Shown here piece by piece: positions 11,719-19,340 of a DNA stretch of 52,010 nucleotides. The DNA lies in assembly GCF_004342225.1 (NCBI RefSeq), contig NZ_SMAR01000026.1:1-52010 (forward strand). The letters are read 5' to 3'. The translations under genes were made by a program, and so were the position numbers. Each line of letters starts with the position of its first letter. Position 1 is the stretch's first letter. The stretch is from Martelella mediterranea. Lineage in GTDB: Bacteria; Pseudomonadota; Alphaproteobacteria; Rhizobiales; Rhizobiaceae. The notes under the pieces are model-generated. The model was not told the DNA's origin. It was given only the letters and a program-made list of their open reading frames with translations, and searched no databases.

Positions 11719-11991
11719 TTATTCCGCTGCCTCTGCGTGTTTCGGTGCCACGGACACGTATGTGCGGCCATTCGCGCGTGCGCGGAATGTCACATTGCCT
11801 TCAATCTTGGCAAAAATAGTGTGGTCCTTGCCCATGCCAACATTTTCGCCGGGGTGCCACTTCGTGCCACGCTGACGAATGATAATGTTGCCCGGAATGA
11901 CGTTCTCGCCACCGAACTTCTTCACGCCAAGGCGCTTGGACTCAGAATCGCGACCGTTACGCGATGAACCGCCAGCTTTTTTATGTGCCAT
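11719..11991 (-). CDS. rpmA: 50S ribosomal protein bL27
   Basis: A 90-residue protein with the invariant N terminus [20 protein letters not shown] that reaches toward the peptidyl transferase centre, and the signature [20 protein letters not shown]. The ATG is preceded by AAAGGAG. It is the second gene of the rplU-rpmA operon. Confidence 0.98.
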   Translation of the reverse strand: MAHKKAGGSSRNGRDSESKRLGVKKFGGENVIPGNIIIRQRGTKWHPGENVGMGKDHTIFAKIEGNVTFRARANGRTYVSVAPKHAEAAE

Positions 11992-12031
11992 TGGAGTTCT
12001 CCTTTAAACCTTCGAAACTTCTGCTTTTGAA

Positions 12032-12346
12032 TTAACCGGCGACAATGTCGGTGATCTTGACGACTGTGTAGTGCTGGCGATGACCGCGCGAACGCTTTGA
12101 GTTCTGGCGGCGGCGTTTTTTGAAGGCGATAACCTTGCGGCCACGCTTCTGTTCAACAACTTCGCCTTTGACGACTGCGCCTTCAACAAAGGGAGCGCCG
12201 ATCTTGGCGTCTGCGCCTTCGCCGACAACGAGAACGTCGGAGAATTCAACGGCTGCACCAGCTTCTGCGTCGAGCTTTTCGATGCGAAGTGTGTCTTCAG
12301 CATTGACGCGGTACTGTTTACCGCCGGTCTTGATGACTGCGAACAT
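12032..12346 (-). CDS. rplU: 50S ribosomal protein bL21
   Basis: A 104-residue protein beginning [14 protein letters not shown], with the C-terminal [19 protein letters not shown]-binding region. The start at 12346 is preceded by AAAGG at seven bases, and an upstream in-frame ATG at 12361 overlaps that ribosome binding site and is less likely. It is first in the operon with rpmA. Confidence 0.98.
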   Translation of the reverse strand: MFAVIKTGGKQYRVNAEDTLRIEKLDAEAGAAVEFSDVLVVGEGADAKIGAPFVEGAVVKGEVVEQKRGRKVIAFKKRRRQNSKRSRGHRQHYTVVKITDIVAG

Positions 12347-12361
12347 TTTTTTACCTTTCAT

Positions 12362-12658
12362 GTTCTTCGTCCGGCTCTGCCGTGCCAGAAGGCCCGGCGT
12401 CCGTCTTTTTGTCAGTCTGGTTAAAGCAGGGATTTCAAAGATATAATTTCTTTAAATCCGGTCTGCGGTCGATGGCTGCCGGTAACCGGCAGCGCGGCGT
12501 GTTTCGATCAGATACACGCATCCGGCAGTGTTGATACTGGCAGTGGGTATTAAAGTCAATCAGAGCGGAGAAAAAAGCTTGGAATTGGCTCTTGCATGAC
12601 AGGCCTTTGCCCGCTAAGAGACACGGCGCGCCCGAAAGGCGCAGACCACATGGTTGCT
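12362..12658. other. Divergent intergenic region: rplU promoter/leader and tRNA-Ser promoter
   Basis: About 300 bases hold no gene. The minus-strand leader of rplU and the plus-strand tRNA promoter must both lie here. An 8-bp perfect inverted repeat (GCTGCCGG, TAA loop) is at 12475-12493. An AT-rich stretch at about 12440-12455 could be part of the rplU promoter. Nothing else stands out. Confidence 0.4.
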
Positions 12659-12750
<92 letters not shown>

Positions 12751-12776
12751 AACGTCCTCGGAAATCAATTAATTAG

Positions 12777-12781
12777 ATGAC
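12777..12781. repeat. Candidate target-site duplication, right prophage end
   Basis: ATGAC occurs immediately before TGTCTTAGG, the proposed right end of the prophage, and again at 49818-49822 just after the proposed left end. Mu-type transposition duplicates 5 bp. The match is short, so this could be chance. Confidence 0.45.
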
Positions 12782-12867
12782 TGTCTTAGGTAGTGTCTTG
12801 GGCTGCCAAATAGCGCATTTTGCACCATCGCCCATTGGGCCACACCCGCTGTAGCGTGACGCGCGGT

Positions 12868-12900
12868 TCCGGAATTTTGACAGCACGATCCGGAATTTTG
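12868..12900. repeat. Direct repeat near the prophage right end
   Basis: The 12-mer TCCGGAATTTTG occurs at 12868-12879 and 12889-12900, 21 bases apart. It may be a transposase-binding array of the phage right end. It also resembles the repeated termini of IS21-family elements, which could mean an IS remnant. I cannot decide between these. Confidence 0.55.
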
Positions 12901-12958
12901 CTTTTTTTCGATATCCAACCAAAAGCTTCCATGACCGGATAACGTCAGCAGTTGAACT

Positions 12959-13915
12959 TCAACGCTGATTTGAAACCTGCCGGAAAATCATCAGAGGTGT
13001 CACACCGTACTGGTCACCTCGTCTGCCTAAAAGCGTCTTAGCTGCCGGAACTAGTTGATCTATGAGAGCTGCAAAGACAGATTGCTCTATTGCTGAGGGG
13101 TACGAGGGTTCCCGGCTTTGAGATGCGTTCTGCGCAGAAGTGTCGCCTGCTACGAAGCTTTCCTCATCATCAATGCCAGGAATAGCGTCCAAGATGCCTA
13201 AGACGAACCATTCTCCAGGTAGGGTGACTCCATGCTTAAGAAAAAGATCACTTGAAGAAACGACGAGTCCGTCTTCACGAAGTGAAGCCCAAAACGACTT
13301 ATCTCCGCTCTGCAGCTCCATTTGGACGCCATGCGGCAAAAGTCCCAATAGCTCCAGACCAAAGGCTTCCGCGCTTGGTTCGGACGATGGCTTTTTTTCC
13401 TTACGCCGCCGAACTTGCCGACTCTCATTTTCCTGTCCACCCGATGAGATAAGAGCACTCACCGAAGGAAGTTTCATTGCGTTTTGGATCAAGCCCAAAT
13501 CTCGAACAGATAAGCCTCCTGAAAACAGTACGATCTGGCCTATGCGTGCTGTTTTCACTTCACGATCCAACATGTTGCGGTCCTGAAGATAGTCTAGAAG
13601 CGAAAGGGCATTTGACCAATACGGGTCGTAAGTATGTTGAGCCTCTTGATGATAACCGGCAGATGTTCCGGTTTCGTGATGGCCGCCACCCTTGACTATT
13701 CCCGGTACACCACCCGAACCCGAAACCCGTCCGATTTCGCTTTTGCCCCGACCAGCACTTTCGTGGCGAGATAGCGCTTGTAGGTGTCCGAAATCATCGA
13801 ATTGCGACAGAAAAGAACCCACACGATGAGCGTCGTAATATAGGAAATCAAAGACGGAATCTGTGCTTTGATGTCCTTGCGCCGCGCCTGATTGTGTCTT
13901 CTTTTCGTCTGACAT
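12959..13915 (-). CDS. Right-end cargo protein, unknown (DUF6414-like N terminus suspected)
   Basis: A 318-residue protein with no signal peptide or membrane segment. The N terminus (about 15-45) reads FDFLYYDAHRVGSFLSQFDD, a pattern I associate with DUF6414-type proteins found in accessory loci. A Ser/Gly-rich stretch (about 50-85) and a Lys/Arg/Ser linker (about 165-185) follow, then a second folded region. No catalytic motif is recognised. It is the last gene before the prophage right end, the usual site for lysogenic cargo in Mu-like phages, and its base composition is visibly more AT-rich than the tail genes. The GTG at 13918 precedes the chosen ATG. It overlaps the next upstream small gene by about 68 bp in another frame. 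Confidence 0.75.
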   Translation of the reverse strand: MSDEKKTQSGAAQGHQSTDSVFDFLYYDAHRVGSFLSQFDDFGHLQALSRHESAGRGKSEIGRVSGSGGVPGIVKGGGHHETGTSAGYHQEAQHTYDPYWSNALSLLDYLQDRNMLDREVKTARIGQIVLFSGGLSVRDLGLIQNAMKLPSVSALISSGGQENESRQVRRRKEKKPSSEPSAEAFGLELLGLLPHGVQMELQSGDKSFWASLREDGLVVSSSDLFLKHGVTLPGEWFVLGILDAIPGIDDEESFVAGDTSAQNASQSREPSYPSAIEQSVFAALIDQLVPAAKTLLGRRGDQYGVTPLMIFRQVSNQR

Positions 13916-14072
13916 CACGCTCTACGTCCTTTGCGTCTTTTTCTGTGTTTTCTATCCGTTCGGCCAAGTCATCACTGAGCTTTGGGCATACCTTTTGAAC
14001 TGCAGCCATGAACCACAGATGGGAGGACGCTCGATTTGTGTTTCGATCAGACAATGCTTTCACCGTGCTCAA
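13848..14072 (-). CDS. Small charged protein, first gene of the right-end cargo pair
   Basis: About 71-74 residues. The start is TTG at 14072 or, better spaced from AAGG, GTG at 14063. The middle is strongly charged and probably helical (DDLAERIENTEKDAKDVERD), and the C terminus is basic. It overlaps the 318-residue gene, suggesting coupled translation of a two-gene unit. The 65 bp between it and the methylase gene is AT-rich and may hold a separate promoter. No family recognised. Confidence 0.55.
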   Translation of the reverse strand: MSTVKALSDRNTNRASSHLWFMAAVQKVCPKLSDDLAERIENTEKDAKDVERDVRRKEDTIRRGARTSKHRFRL

Positions 14073-14137
14073 CCTTCCACGACCTTACTACACTGGCGCA
14101 TATAACAAAATATCTATCCGCGTTTGGGCGGCCTAGT

Positions 14138-14977
14138 TCAAATTCCGCCTACTAGAATTTCAGCCGCCATGCGCAAAGGCTTTGCTGGCGTGATGATGAC
14201 CTCCTTCACGCCCTTCCCATTCCCCTCCGAGATCGAATAGGTGCAATCGACCTCCTCGATGTCGAACCGTGAGAAGGTTTCGAAGACGCCTTGAACCGCG
14301 TTCAAAGACAGAATGAAGGTGCCTTGAAGCCCTTCGAGAACATCTGCCATTGCCTCAAAATCCCCACGGCCGAAGACGCCGGTGCCGTAGTCGGTCTCGT
14401 TGCCCCAATATGGCGGATCGAGATAAAAGAGCATGCCCGGCCGATCATAGCGGCGAATGAACTCCTGCCAGGGCAGGCATTCGATCACGACACCGGCAAG
14501 CCGCTCGTGGATGTCCTCCAGCGTTGAAGCAAGCTTGGTCAGGTTGAAGCGGGCGCTGGTGGTTTTGCTGACGCCGAAATTGCGACCGGCCACCTTGCCG
14601 CCGAAGGCCAGACGCTGAAGATAAAGAAAGCGGGCCGAGCGCTCCAGATCGGTGAGCGTCGTCGGGTCTGTCTTCATCAACCGTTCGAATTCGCGACGGC
14701 CGGATATCTGGAAGCGAAGCGTATCCATGAACTGCGGAAAGTGGCGCTGCAGGATGCGGAAGAAGTTGGCAACATCACCGCTGATATCGTTGATCACTTC
14801 TGTTTTCGGCTGGCGATCGCGGCGCAGGAAGACGCCACCCATGCCGACGAATGGCTCGGCATAGCCATCATGATCGGTCGCGTTGATCCTGGCGATGACG
14901 GTTTTCGAGAGGATGCGCTTGCCACCGATATAACCGGCCGCAGGCGTGACCGGCGTCACCGGCTGCTGATTTACCAT
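14138..14977 (-). CDS. Phage DNA adenine N6-methyltransferase (D12 class)
   Basis: A 279-residue Dam-type methylase. The AdoMet-binding motif is YIGGKR near residue 16-21, followed by YAEPFVGMGGVFL, and the catalytic motif is DPPYWG (about 190). It methylates adenine in double-stranded DNA; recognition sequence unknown (GATC is only the common case). No restriction partner lies nearby, so it is an orphan. In Mu the corresponding right-end position carries mom, which modifies phage DNA against host restriction, and a similar protective role is likely. Confidence 0.9.
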   Translation of the reverse strand: MVNQQPVTPVTPAAGYIGGKRILSKTVIARINATDHDGYAEPFVGMGGVFLRRDRQPKTEVINDISGDVANFFRILQRHFPQFMDTLRFQISGRREFERLMKTDPTTLTDLERSARFLYLQRLAFGGKVAGRNFGVSKTTSARFNLTKLASTLEDIHERLAGVVIECLPWQEFIRRYDRPGMLFYLDPPYWGNETDYGTGVFGRGDFEAMADVLEGLQGTFILSLNAVQGVFETFSRFDIEEVDCTYSISEGNGKGVKEVIITPAKPLRMAAEILVGGI

Positions 14978-14998
14978 TTCAAATATCTCACGACTCAG

Positions 14999-15112
14999 TC
15001 ACAAAGCCGCTGCCCGCTTTTCGCGGGTACGGGTGCGACGGTTATCGAGAATTGCTGTCGGGCGGGTTCGGTCGCCAAACTTGACCCCGCCGCCAGGGCT
15101 TGCCCTGGTCAC
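14999..15112 (-). CDS. Possible 37-residue basic peptide
   Basis: A short frame starting at GTG fills the gap between the fibre assembly gene and the methylase gene. The product is Arg-rich (DNRRTRTREKRAA near the end). There is no convincing ribosome binding site. It may be spurious, and the 144-bp gap may instead carry regulatory sequence. Confidence 0.2.
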   Translation of the reverse strand: MTRASPGGGVKFGDRTRPTAILDNRRTRTREKRAAAL

Positions 15113-15121
15113 CCGTCAGCG

Positions 15122-15670
15122 TCAGTCAGACGGCCACACGATTGCATCATAGATCGCCTGCGCGGCCGCGACCGTCTCAGCCACCTTGATCTGCTCTTTT
15201 GCGCCGATCCTGATCGGCTCGATCTGAGCGCAGATCGCCACCCACTGTTTTTGCATCGTGTCGATGACCGTTGCGACCTCTGCGACCGTTTCGCCGGTGA
15301 TACCAACCTCAGCCACCAGCAGCGGATAATCCGCATCGACCGGATCGGTTTCCGCCAGATAGGCTTTGGCCTGACTGGCTTTTTCGAGGTAAGCCATGGC
15401 CTGACCAGCGCCGGTGGTGATGTATTTGGCGCGGATGTCTTCGGCATCTGCGTCAATGCGGTCCGAGAGACTGGACGTTACGGCGGATAATTCCGGCCCC
15501 GGCGGAAAGGCAAAAGCCCCGCCCTCCTGTCGGTGCATGCCTGCCGCAACATCATCCGATACAGCCTCAAATTGCGCGGCAATGTCGGCATGATAAAGCT
15601 CAGACAATGCTTTGTCTGTCTCAACGATCTCAGCGACGATAGCGCCGCTCATACGTGCATAACGTGTCAT
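15122..15670 (-). CDS. Tail fibre assembly / chaperone-like protein
   Basis: A 182-residue protein directly downstream of the fibre gene, where fibre chaperones usually lie. The C-terminal half is helical and Ala-rich, ending QAIYDAIVWPSD. Central features include a Pro/Gly-rich hinge (FAFPPGPEL). No strong family motif; the call rests on position, size and general resemblance to DUF4376-type fibre chaperones. Confidence 0.55.
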   Translation of the reverse strand: MTRYARMSGAIVAEIVETDKALSELYHADIAAQFEAVSDDVAAGMHRQEGGAFAFPPGPELSAVTSSLSDRIDADAEDIRAKYITTGAGQAMAYLEKASQAKAYLAETDPVDADYPLLVAEVGITGETVAEVATVIDTMQKQWVAICAQIEPIRIGAKEQIKVAETVAAAQAIYDAIVWPSD

Positions 15671-15679
15671 GATAACCTC

Positions 15680-16474
15680 TTAATATCTGATGATGACGCC
15701 GCCCTGTATACCCTCAGCTTCCCACTGGAAGCCGCCGGGACCGGCGGCTAGCGATCCGCCACCACCCGGCCATGTCGCACCGGCAGCACTCAGGCCACCT
15801 TTTCCACCATGAGGACCGGCGCAGTCGCCGCCGTAACCATAAGGATGGTGTCCAGACAAACCATCGCCACCGGCTTGGCCGGTAAGACTAATATCGCCGC
15901 CAACACCTATTCCGCCTGCCCCTCCAGCGGAGTTCAGAATTCCACCGCCACCACCGGTCGCCGAGCAGTACGCACCGAAACTGGTTGTACCGCCCGCAGG
16001 CCCATTCGTAGTCCCTGATATGTTGGTGTCGCCGCCGCCACCCACTGTAACCGAGACCTCGTCACCCTCAGTCAACAAAATCCATTTGCCAGCGTAGCCA
16101 CCACCGCCGCCGCCCTCACCGACATTAGATGCTGCGTCATAGCCGCCGCCACCACCGCCGCCATAGCACTCAACCCAATACCAGCCGGTTTGAGGAGTAA
16201 TAAATGTATGACTACCCGCAGTGTAGTAAACAGTTGTGCCATGTTGGAGGCCTGCAAGTTTCAGCGCCTGACTGAGCTGTGTCAGATCGCCGTCATCCGG
16301 TACTTGCCCAGACTCTTCGATGACATTCAGAACCTCTTCCTGCACGGCGTTCAGCCAATTCGCGGTGACAACGGTGCCCTCCTGGCTGCCACTTCCGGTC
16401 GACAGTATTTCATCCTGAAACCCGCGCTTCCCGCCGCCAATATCGGCGACAGCAGTGCCTGTAATCCGGTCCAT
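15680..16474 (-). CDS. Tail fibre/adhesin with polyglycine-rich C-terminal domain
   Basis: 264 residues in two parts. The N terminus (about 1-75, MDRITG...ANWLNAVQEEVLNVIE) is the attachment segment common to short tail fibres of Mu-like and other phages. From about 105 onward the protein is dominated by glycine, with runs such as GGGGGGGYDAAS and GEGGGGGG separated by short variable stretches, ending GGVIIRY. This layout recalls polyglycine-II tip domains of receptor-binding adhesins. It follows the baseplate gene gp48, so it is the likely host-range determinant. Confidence 0.8.
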   Translation of the reverse strand: MDRITGTAVADIGGGKRGFQDEILSTGSGSQEGTVVTANWLNAVQEEVLNVIEESGQVPDDGDLTQLSQALKLAGLQHGTTVYYTAGSHTFITPQTGWYWVECYGGGGGGGYDAASNVGEGGGGGGYAGKWILLTEGDEVSVTVGGGGDTNISGTTNGPAGGTTSFGAYCSATGGGGGILNSAGGAGGIGVGGDISLTGQAGGDGLSGHHPYGYGGDCAGPHGGKGGLSAAGATWPGGGGSLAAGPGGFQWEAEGIQGGVIIRY

Positions 16475-16477
16475 GTT

Positions 16478-17071
16478 CTACGCTCCCGAATATTGGAAAA
16501 TAAGGCGCGTGTGCGCCGGTTTGATAAGCTGGAAATAGGCTTCAGCTGAGCCGTTCACTTCAAACGCTGCAAGCGATTGACCAGCCCGGTTCCTGCCCGC
16601 TCTGAAGGCGGAGACATCGACGGCAGGCATCGATATCAGCCAGGTAAACTGCTCGCCTTCGGCAATGAGCGGTGTGCCAGCCCGCAACACGCCAGCGCGT
16701 GATGGCCAGAACTCGGTAATAGTGATGGCAAGGCCGAGCATTTCACCGATCCGCAGGAAATACGGTATCGACTGCCCGCCCTTGGCCGTCCAGCGCTGGT
16801 GGGCAAGCTTGCGTCGGTCATCAATGCCGGAAAGCGCGAGATCGCGCTTTGCCGGGTCAGGGCCAAGGACGCGCTCGAAATCCGCAAGACAATGCTCGGC
16901 CGTGCGTGGATCAATCTCGTTCATCATCGCCGCGGCGGCCTGTTCAGCAGTCAGGATTTCACCGGCGACGGCCTCGTAAATTGCGTCCATGACGCCGCCC
17001 TCGGCAGGCCGGGCAAACCCAAATGGCCAATGGGCGCGCAGTGCGCGGATAATGTCAGCAAACCGCCTCAT
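16478..17071 (-). CDS. Mu gp48-like baseplate protein (DUF2313/YmfQ)
   Basis: 197 residues. Members of this family sit between baseplate protein gp47 and the tail fibre and join the fibre to the baseplate. The characteristic middle segment DIIRALRAHWPFG and DPRTAEHCLADFERVLG...RWTAKGGQ is present. Start MRRFADI at 17071 has AGGA upstream; a longer start would overlap gp47. Confidence 0.85.
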   Translation of the reverse strand: MRRFADIIRALRAHWPFGFARPAEGGVMDAIYEAVAGEILTAEQAAAAMMNEIDPRTAEHCLADFERVLGPDPAKRDLALSGIDDRRKLAHQRWTAKGGQSIPYFLRIGEMLGLAITITEFWPSRAGVLRAGTPLIAEGEQFTWLISMPAVDVSAFRAGRNRAGQSLAAFEVNGSAEAYFQLIKPAHTRLIFQYSGA

Positions 17072-17090
17072 GTCTTTTTCCTGCCCACGC

Positions 17091-18245
17091 TCATGCTTCC
17101 GCTGCCCATGTGATGGCTCCGGCAACCGGGAATTCATAATCGCCGAGTGTGTAGCTTTCGGATGGCATGATCAGATCGTGGGCATATTCACCGTTGGCGG
17201 CCGAGATTTCCTCCGACAGCCTGGAGCGCTCGATTGTGGCACCGATCGGCGTCTCATTGCCATCGTCATCGTCGCTTCCAAGTGTGTTTATGAAACGTTC
17301 AAAGGCTTCCTGAATGGCCGCCCGCACGACGGGTGTGTCCGGTCGCGCCCGCACCGTGATCGGCACTTCGGTGATTTCAGCCGCATGGACGCTGACATAA
17401 GCAGTCACCGGGCGAACGCCTTCGGAGGTCAGTGGGTTGCCCAGATGATTGAGCATGGCGGTGCGCTCTTCATCGGTCGGTGCGCGGCCGCTGCCATCCT
17501 CATTGCGCATTGCCACGACGACACCGACAGAGCCACGGCCGACAACATCCGGGATCACACGCACGGCCTTGACGGCAAAGACATCATCCAGCCAGTCATA
17601 ATAATCATAGCCAGCACCGCCCTGCGGTGGTTTGCGGATATGGGCAATGGTGGCGGCCTGCAGCTCTTCCGGCTGCATTTCGTCAGCGCCACCGGCAAAG
17701 GCGGTTTCAACCGTGATCGTGTCGATCTCCGGCCATGGATCAACGGCGGTAAACTGGATGCCGGTTTCATAGTTGCTTTCAGTGCCCGCCAGAGCCGCCG
17801 ATGCGCTAACCGTCACCGATCCACTGGCATCAATCGTCGCCTCCTCAGTCGTCGCAAAGATCAGACCCTCGGATGACGACATCTCAAGACCTGCTGGCAA
17901 GGCTGTGTCGGGATCGCCGGTAATCGTAACGGTCCCGATGGCAAAGGTGGCCGGGCGCTGTTTGACGCCGAAAATCGAAGCGTGACGGGCAACGAATTCT
18001 TCTTCGGCCGTATCGACAAAATATTGCCGACCCCACCAGGCGATGTGGCTATGCAGGGATCGCAGCTCAAGCGAGACCGCCCGCAGCAACCAGGCAAGAA
18101 GACCGCGCGATGATCGGACTGCAAAGGAAATGGCTTTTGGTGTATGGCGAATGCCCTTGGCATCCAGCACTTTCGACATGACGGTTTCCAGCGTGGCGGC
18201 CATGCGCGCGGCAATTGCTCTTGCATCCGGGATCGGCCTGCTCAT
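17091..18245 (-). CDS. Baseplate protein J-like (Mu gp47)
   Basis: 384 residues, a wedge component of the contractile-tail baseplate. Recognisable features are the N-terminal helical region, the central repeated beta segments (VTITGDPDTALPAGLEMSS, a J-family hallmark) and GYDYYDWLDDVFAVKAVRV. It overlaps the gp46-like gene by 4 bp. Confidence 0.93.
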   Translation of the reverse strand: MSRPIPDARAIAARMAATLETVMSKVLDAKGIRHTPKAISFAVRSSRGLLAWLLRAVSLELRSLHSHIAWWGRQYFVDTAEEEFVARHASIFGVKQRPATFAIGTVTITGDPDTALPAGLEMSSSEGLIFATTEEATIDASGSVTVSASAALAGTESNYETGIQFTAVDPWPEIDTITVETAFAGGADEMQPEELQAATIAHIRKPPQGGAGYDYYDWLDDVFAVKAVRVIPDVVGRGSVGVVVAMRNEDGSGRAPTDEERTAMLNHLGNPLTSEGVRPVTAYVSVHAAEITEVPITVRARPDTPVVRAAIQEAFERFINTLGSDDDDGNETPIGATIERSRLSEEISAANGEYAHDLIMPSESYTLGDYEFPVAGAITWAAEA

Positions 18246-18706
18246 CGGTCAATCCTTTTGGAAATGGTGATGGCTTCACCGGCAACCGAACATCTGAGCC
18301 GGATCATATTGCGGGCATGCCACCATGCCTCGACCTCGGCCGCATTGCCGGTCATATCTTCAGACCAGAACAGGCTGTCGCTGGCATAGTATTCTGTCAG
18401 CAGCCGGGTTTCTTCGCTCTGCTTCGCGCGCGACAACAGCCAGAGCCTTGAGCCTGCGAACCGGCCATCGCTGTCCAGGGCGTCGCCGGGGCTGCCGCGC
18501 CGTTCCTGAAGCGATGACGGGTTTGCGCTCCACTGCGTGCGGCCATCCGGCAATTCGTCGCCGTCGAGCGCACGCGCATCAAGGCCGATCGACAACAACA
18601 TCGGGGTAACCGGCGTGGTGTCGATCGCCAGATCGCCGTCTTCCGCGATGGCAAGATCGCAGGACCGGGCTTCAGCATTGAGGATAAGGGCGGCATCGCA
18701 AAACAT
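18242..18706 (-). CDS. Mu gp46-like baseplate protein
   Basis: 154 residues from the ATG at 18706. GP46-family proteins correspond to the gpW/gp25-like lysozyme-fold wedge component. The conserved DLAIAEDGDLAIDTTPVTPMLLSI stretch and the SRLWLLSRAKQSEET segment support the call. The 55-bp gap upstream holds no better start, although the frame is open further. Confidence 0.8.
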   Translation of the reverse strand: MFCDAALILNAEARSCDLAIAEDGDLAIDTTPVTPMLLSIGLDARALDGDELPDGRTQWSANPSSLQERRGSPGDALDSDGRFAGSRLWLLSRAKQSEETRLLTEYYASDSLFWSEDMTGNAAEVEAWWHARNMIRLRCSVAGEAITISKRIDR

Positions 18707-18761
18707 GCCCGCGAGAATGACATGCGCGCGCGATGACCGTTCATGTCTCCTGTGGGAGGGG

Positions 18762-19283
18762 TCAGTCCATTTGTGGGCTTGGCGGCGGACCACCAGGATG
18801 ACCGTGACCGTTATATTTGTCACGCATTTCCTGCATCGAACCGTTCTTGTCGGTCACATCACCGGTCGCTTCGATATCACCTTCGACCTTCAGGATCTGA
18901 GCGGTAATGAACACACCGGCATCCGTCTTGATCGTGATCTGCGCACCGGTCTTGATATCGAGCGTGCCGTCAGCTTTCAGCACCATACGGTCGCCACCGG
19001 CATTGTAAAGCCCGACCTCGTTTTCCTTCAGTCCACCCATGCGCGCCGACGGATTGGCAACCGGCAGCACGACCAGGTCGCCTTCATCGCCGCCAACGGC
19101 CAGCACGATCGCCAGCGCGCCGTCAACCGGTACATGGGCGGCAAAGCCATAAGGCTGCATGACTTCGACGTTGTGCCGCCAGACACCGTCCGCCACCTCG
19201 ACCGAGGCGGTCTGCAGTGCGCCGTCATCTTTCACGTTTTTCAAAGTGGCGCGGCGGATCATGCCGCGATTGGTGTCGGTCAT
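18762..19283 (-). CDS. Baseplate spike protein V-like (Mu gp45)
   Basis: 173 residues. The N-terminal OB-fold (about 1-85) leads to a repetitive beta-helix (LKADGTLDIKTGAQITIKTDAG) and a C-terminal tip containing NGHGHPGG. In the P2/Mu spike family a His-x-His at the tip binds iron in the trimer apex, and HGH here matches that. This is the membrane-piercing needle. Confidence 0.9.
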   Translation of the reverse strand: MTDTNRGMIRRATLKNVKDDGALQTASVEVADGVWRHNVEVMQPYGFAAHVPVDGALAIVLAVGGDEGDLVVLPVANPSARMGGLKENEVGLYNAGGDRMVLKADGTLDIKTGAQITIKTDAGVFITAQILKVEGDIEATGDVTDKNGSMQEMRDKYNGHGHPGGPPPSPQMD

Positions 19284-19340
19284 GTCAGTTCCTTTCCGCG
19301 CGTTGCGAACGGAAAAGTCTGCAACTTTTCCTGCCCGCGC

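Noticed and set aside
15809-16018. Glycine-codon-rich segment as a DNA tandem repeat or CRISPR-like array
   Set aside because: The repetition comes from GGN codons of the tail fibre. Units have no constant length or spacing.
18707-18823. Longer N terminus for the gp46-like protein
   Set aside because: The extra 39 residues are Arg/His-rich, unlike the family, and overlap the spike gene.
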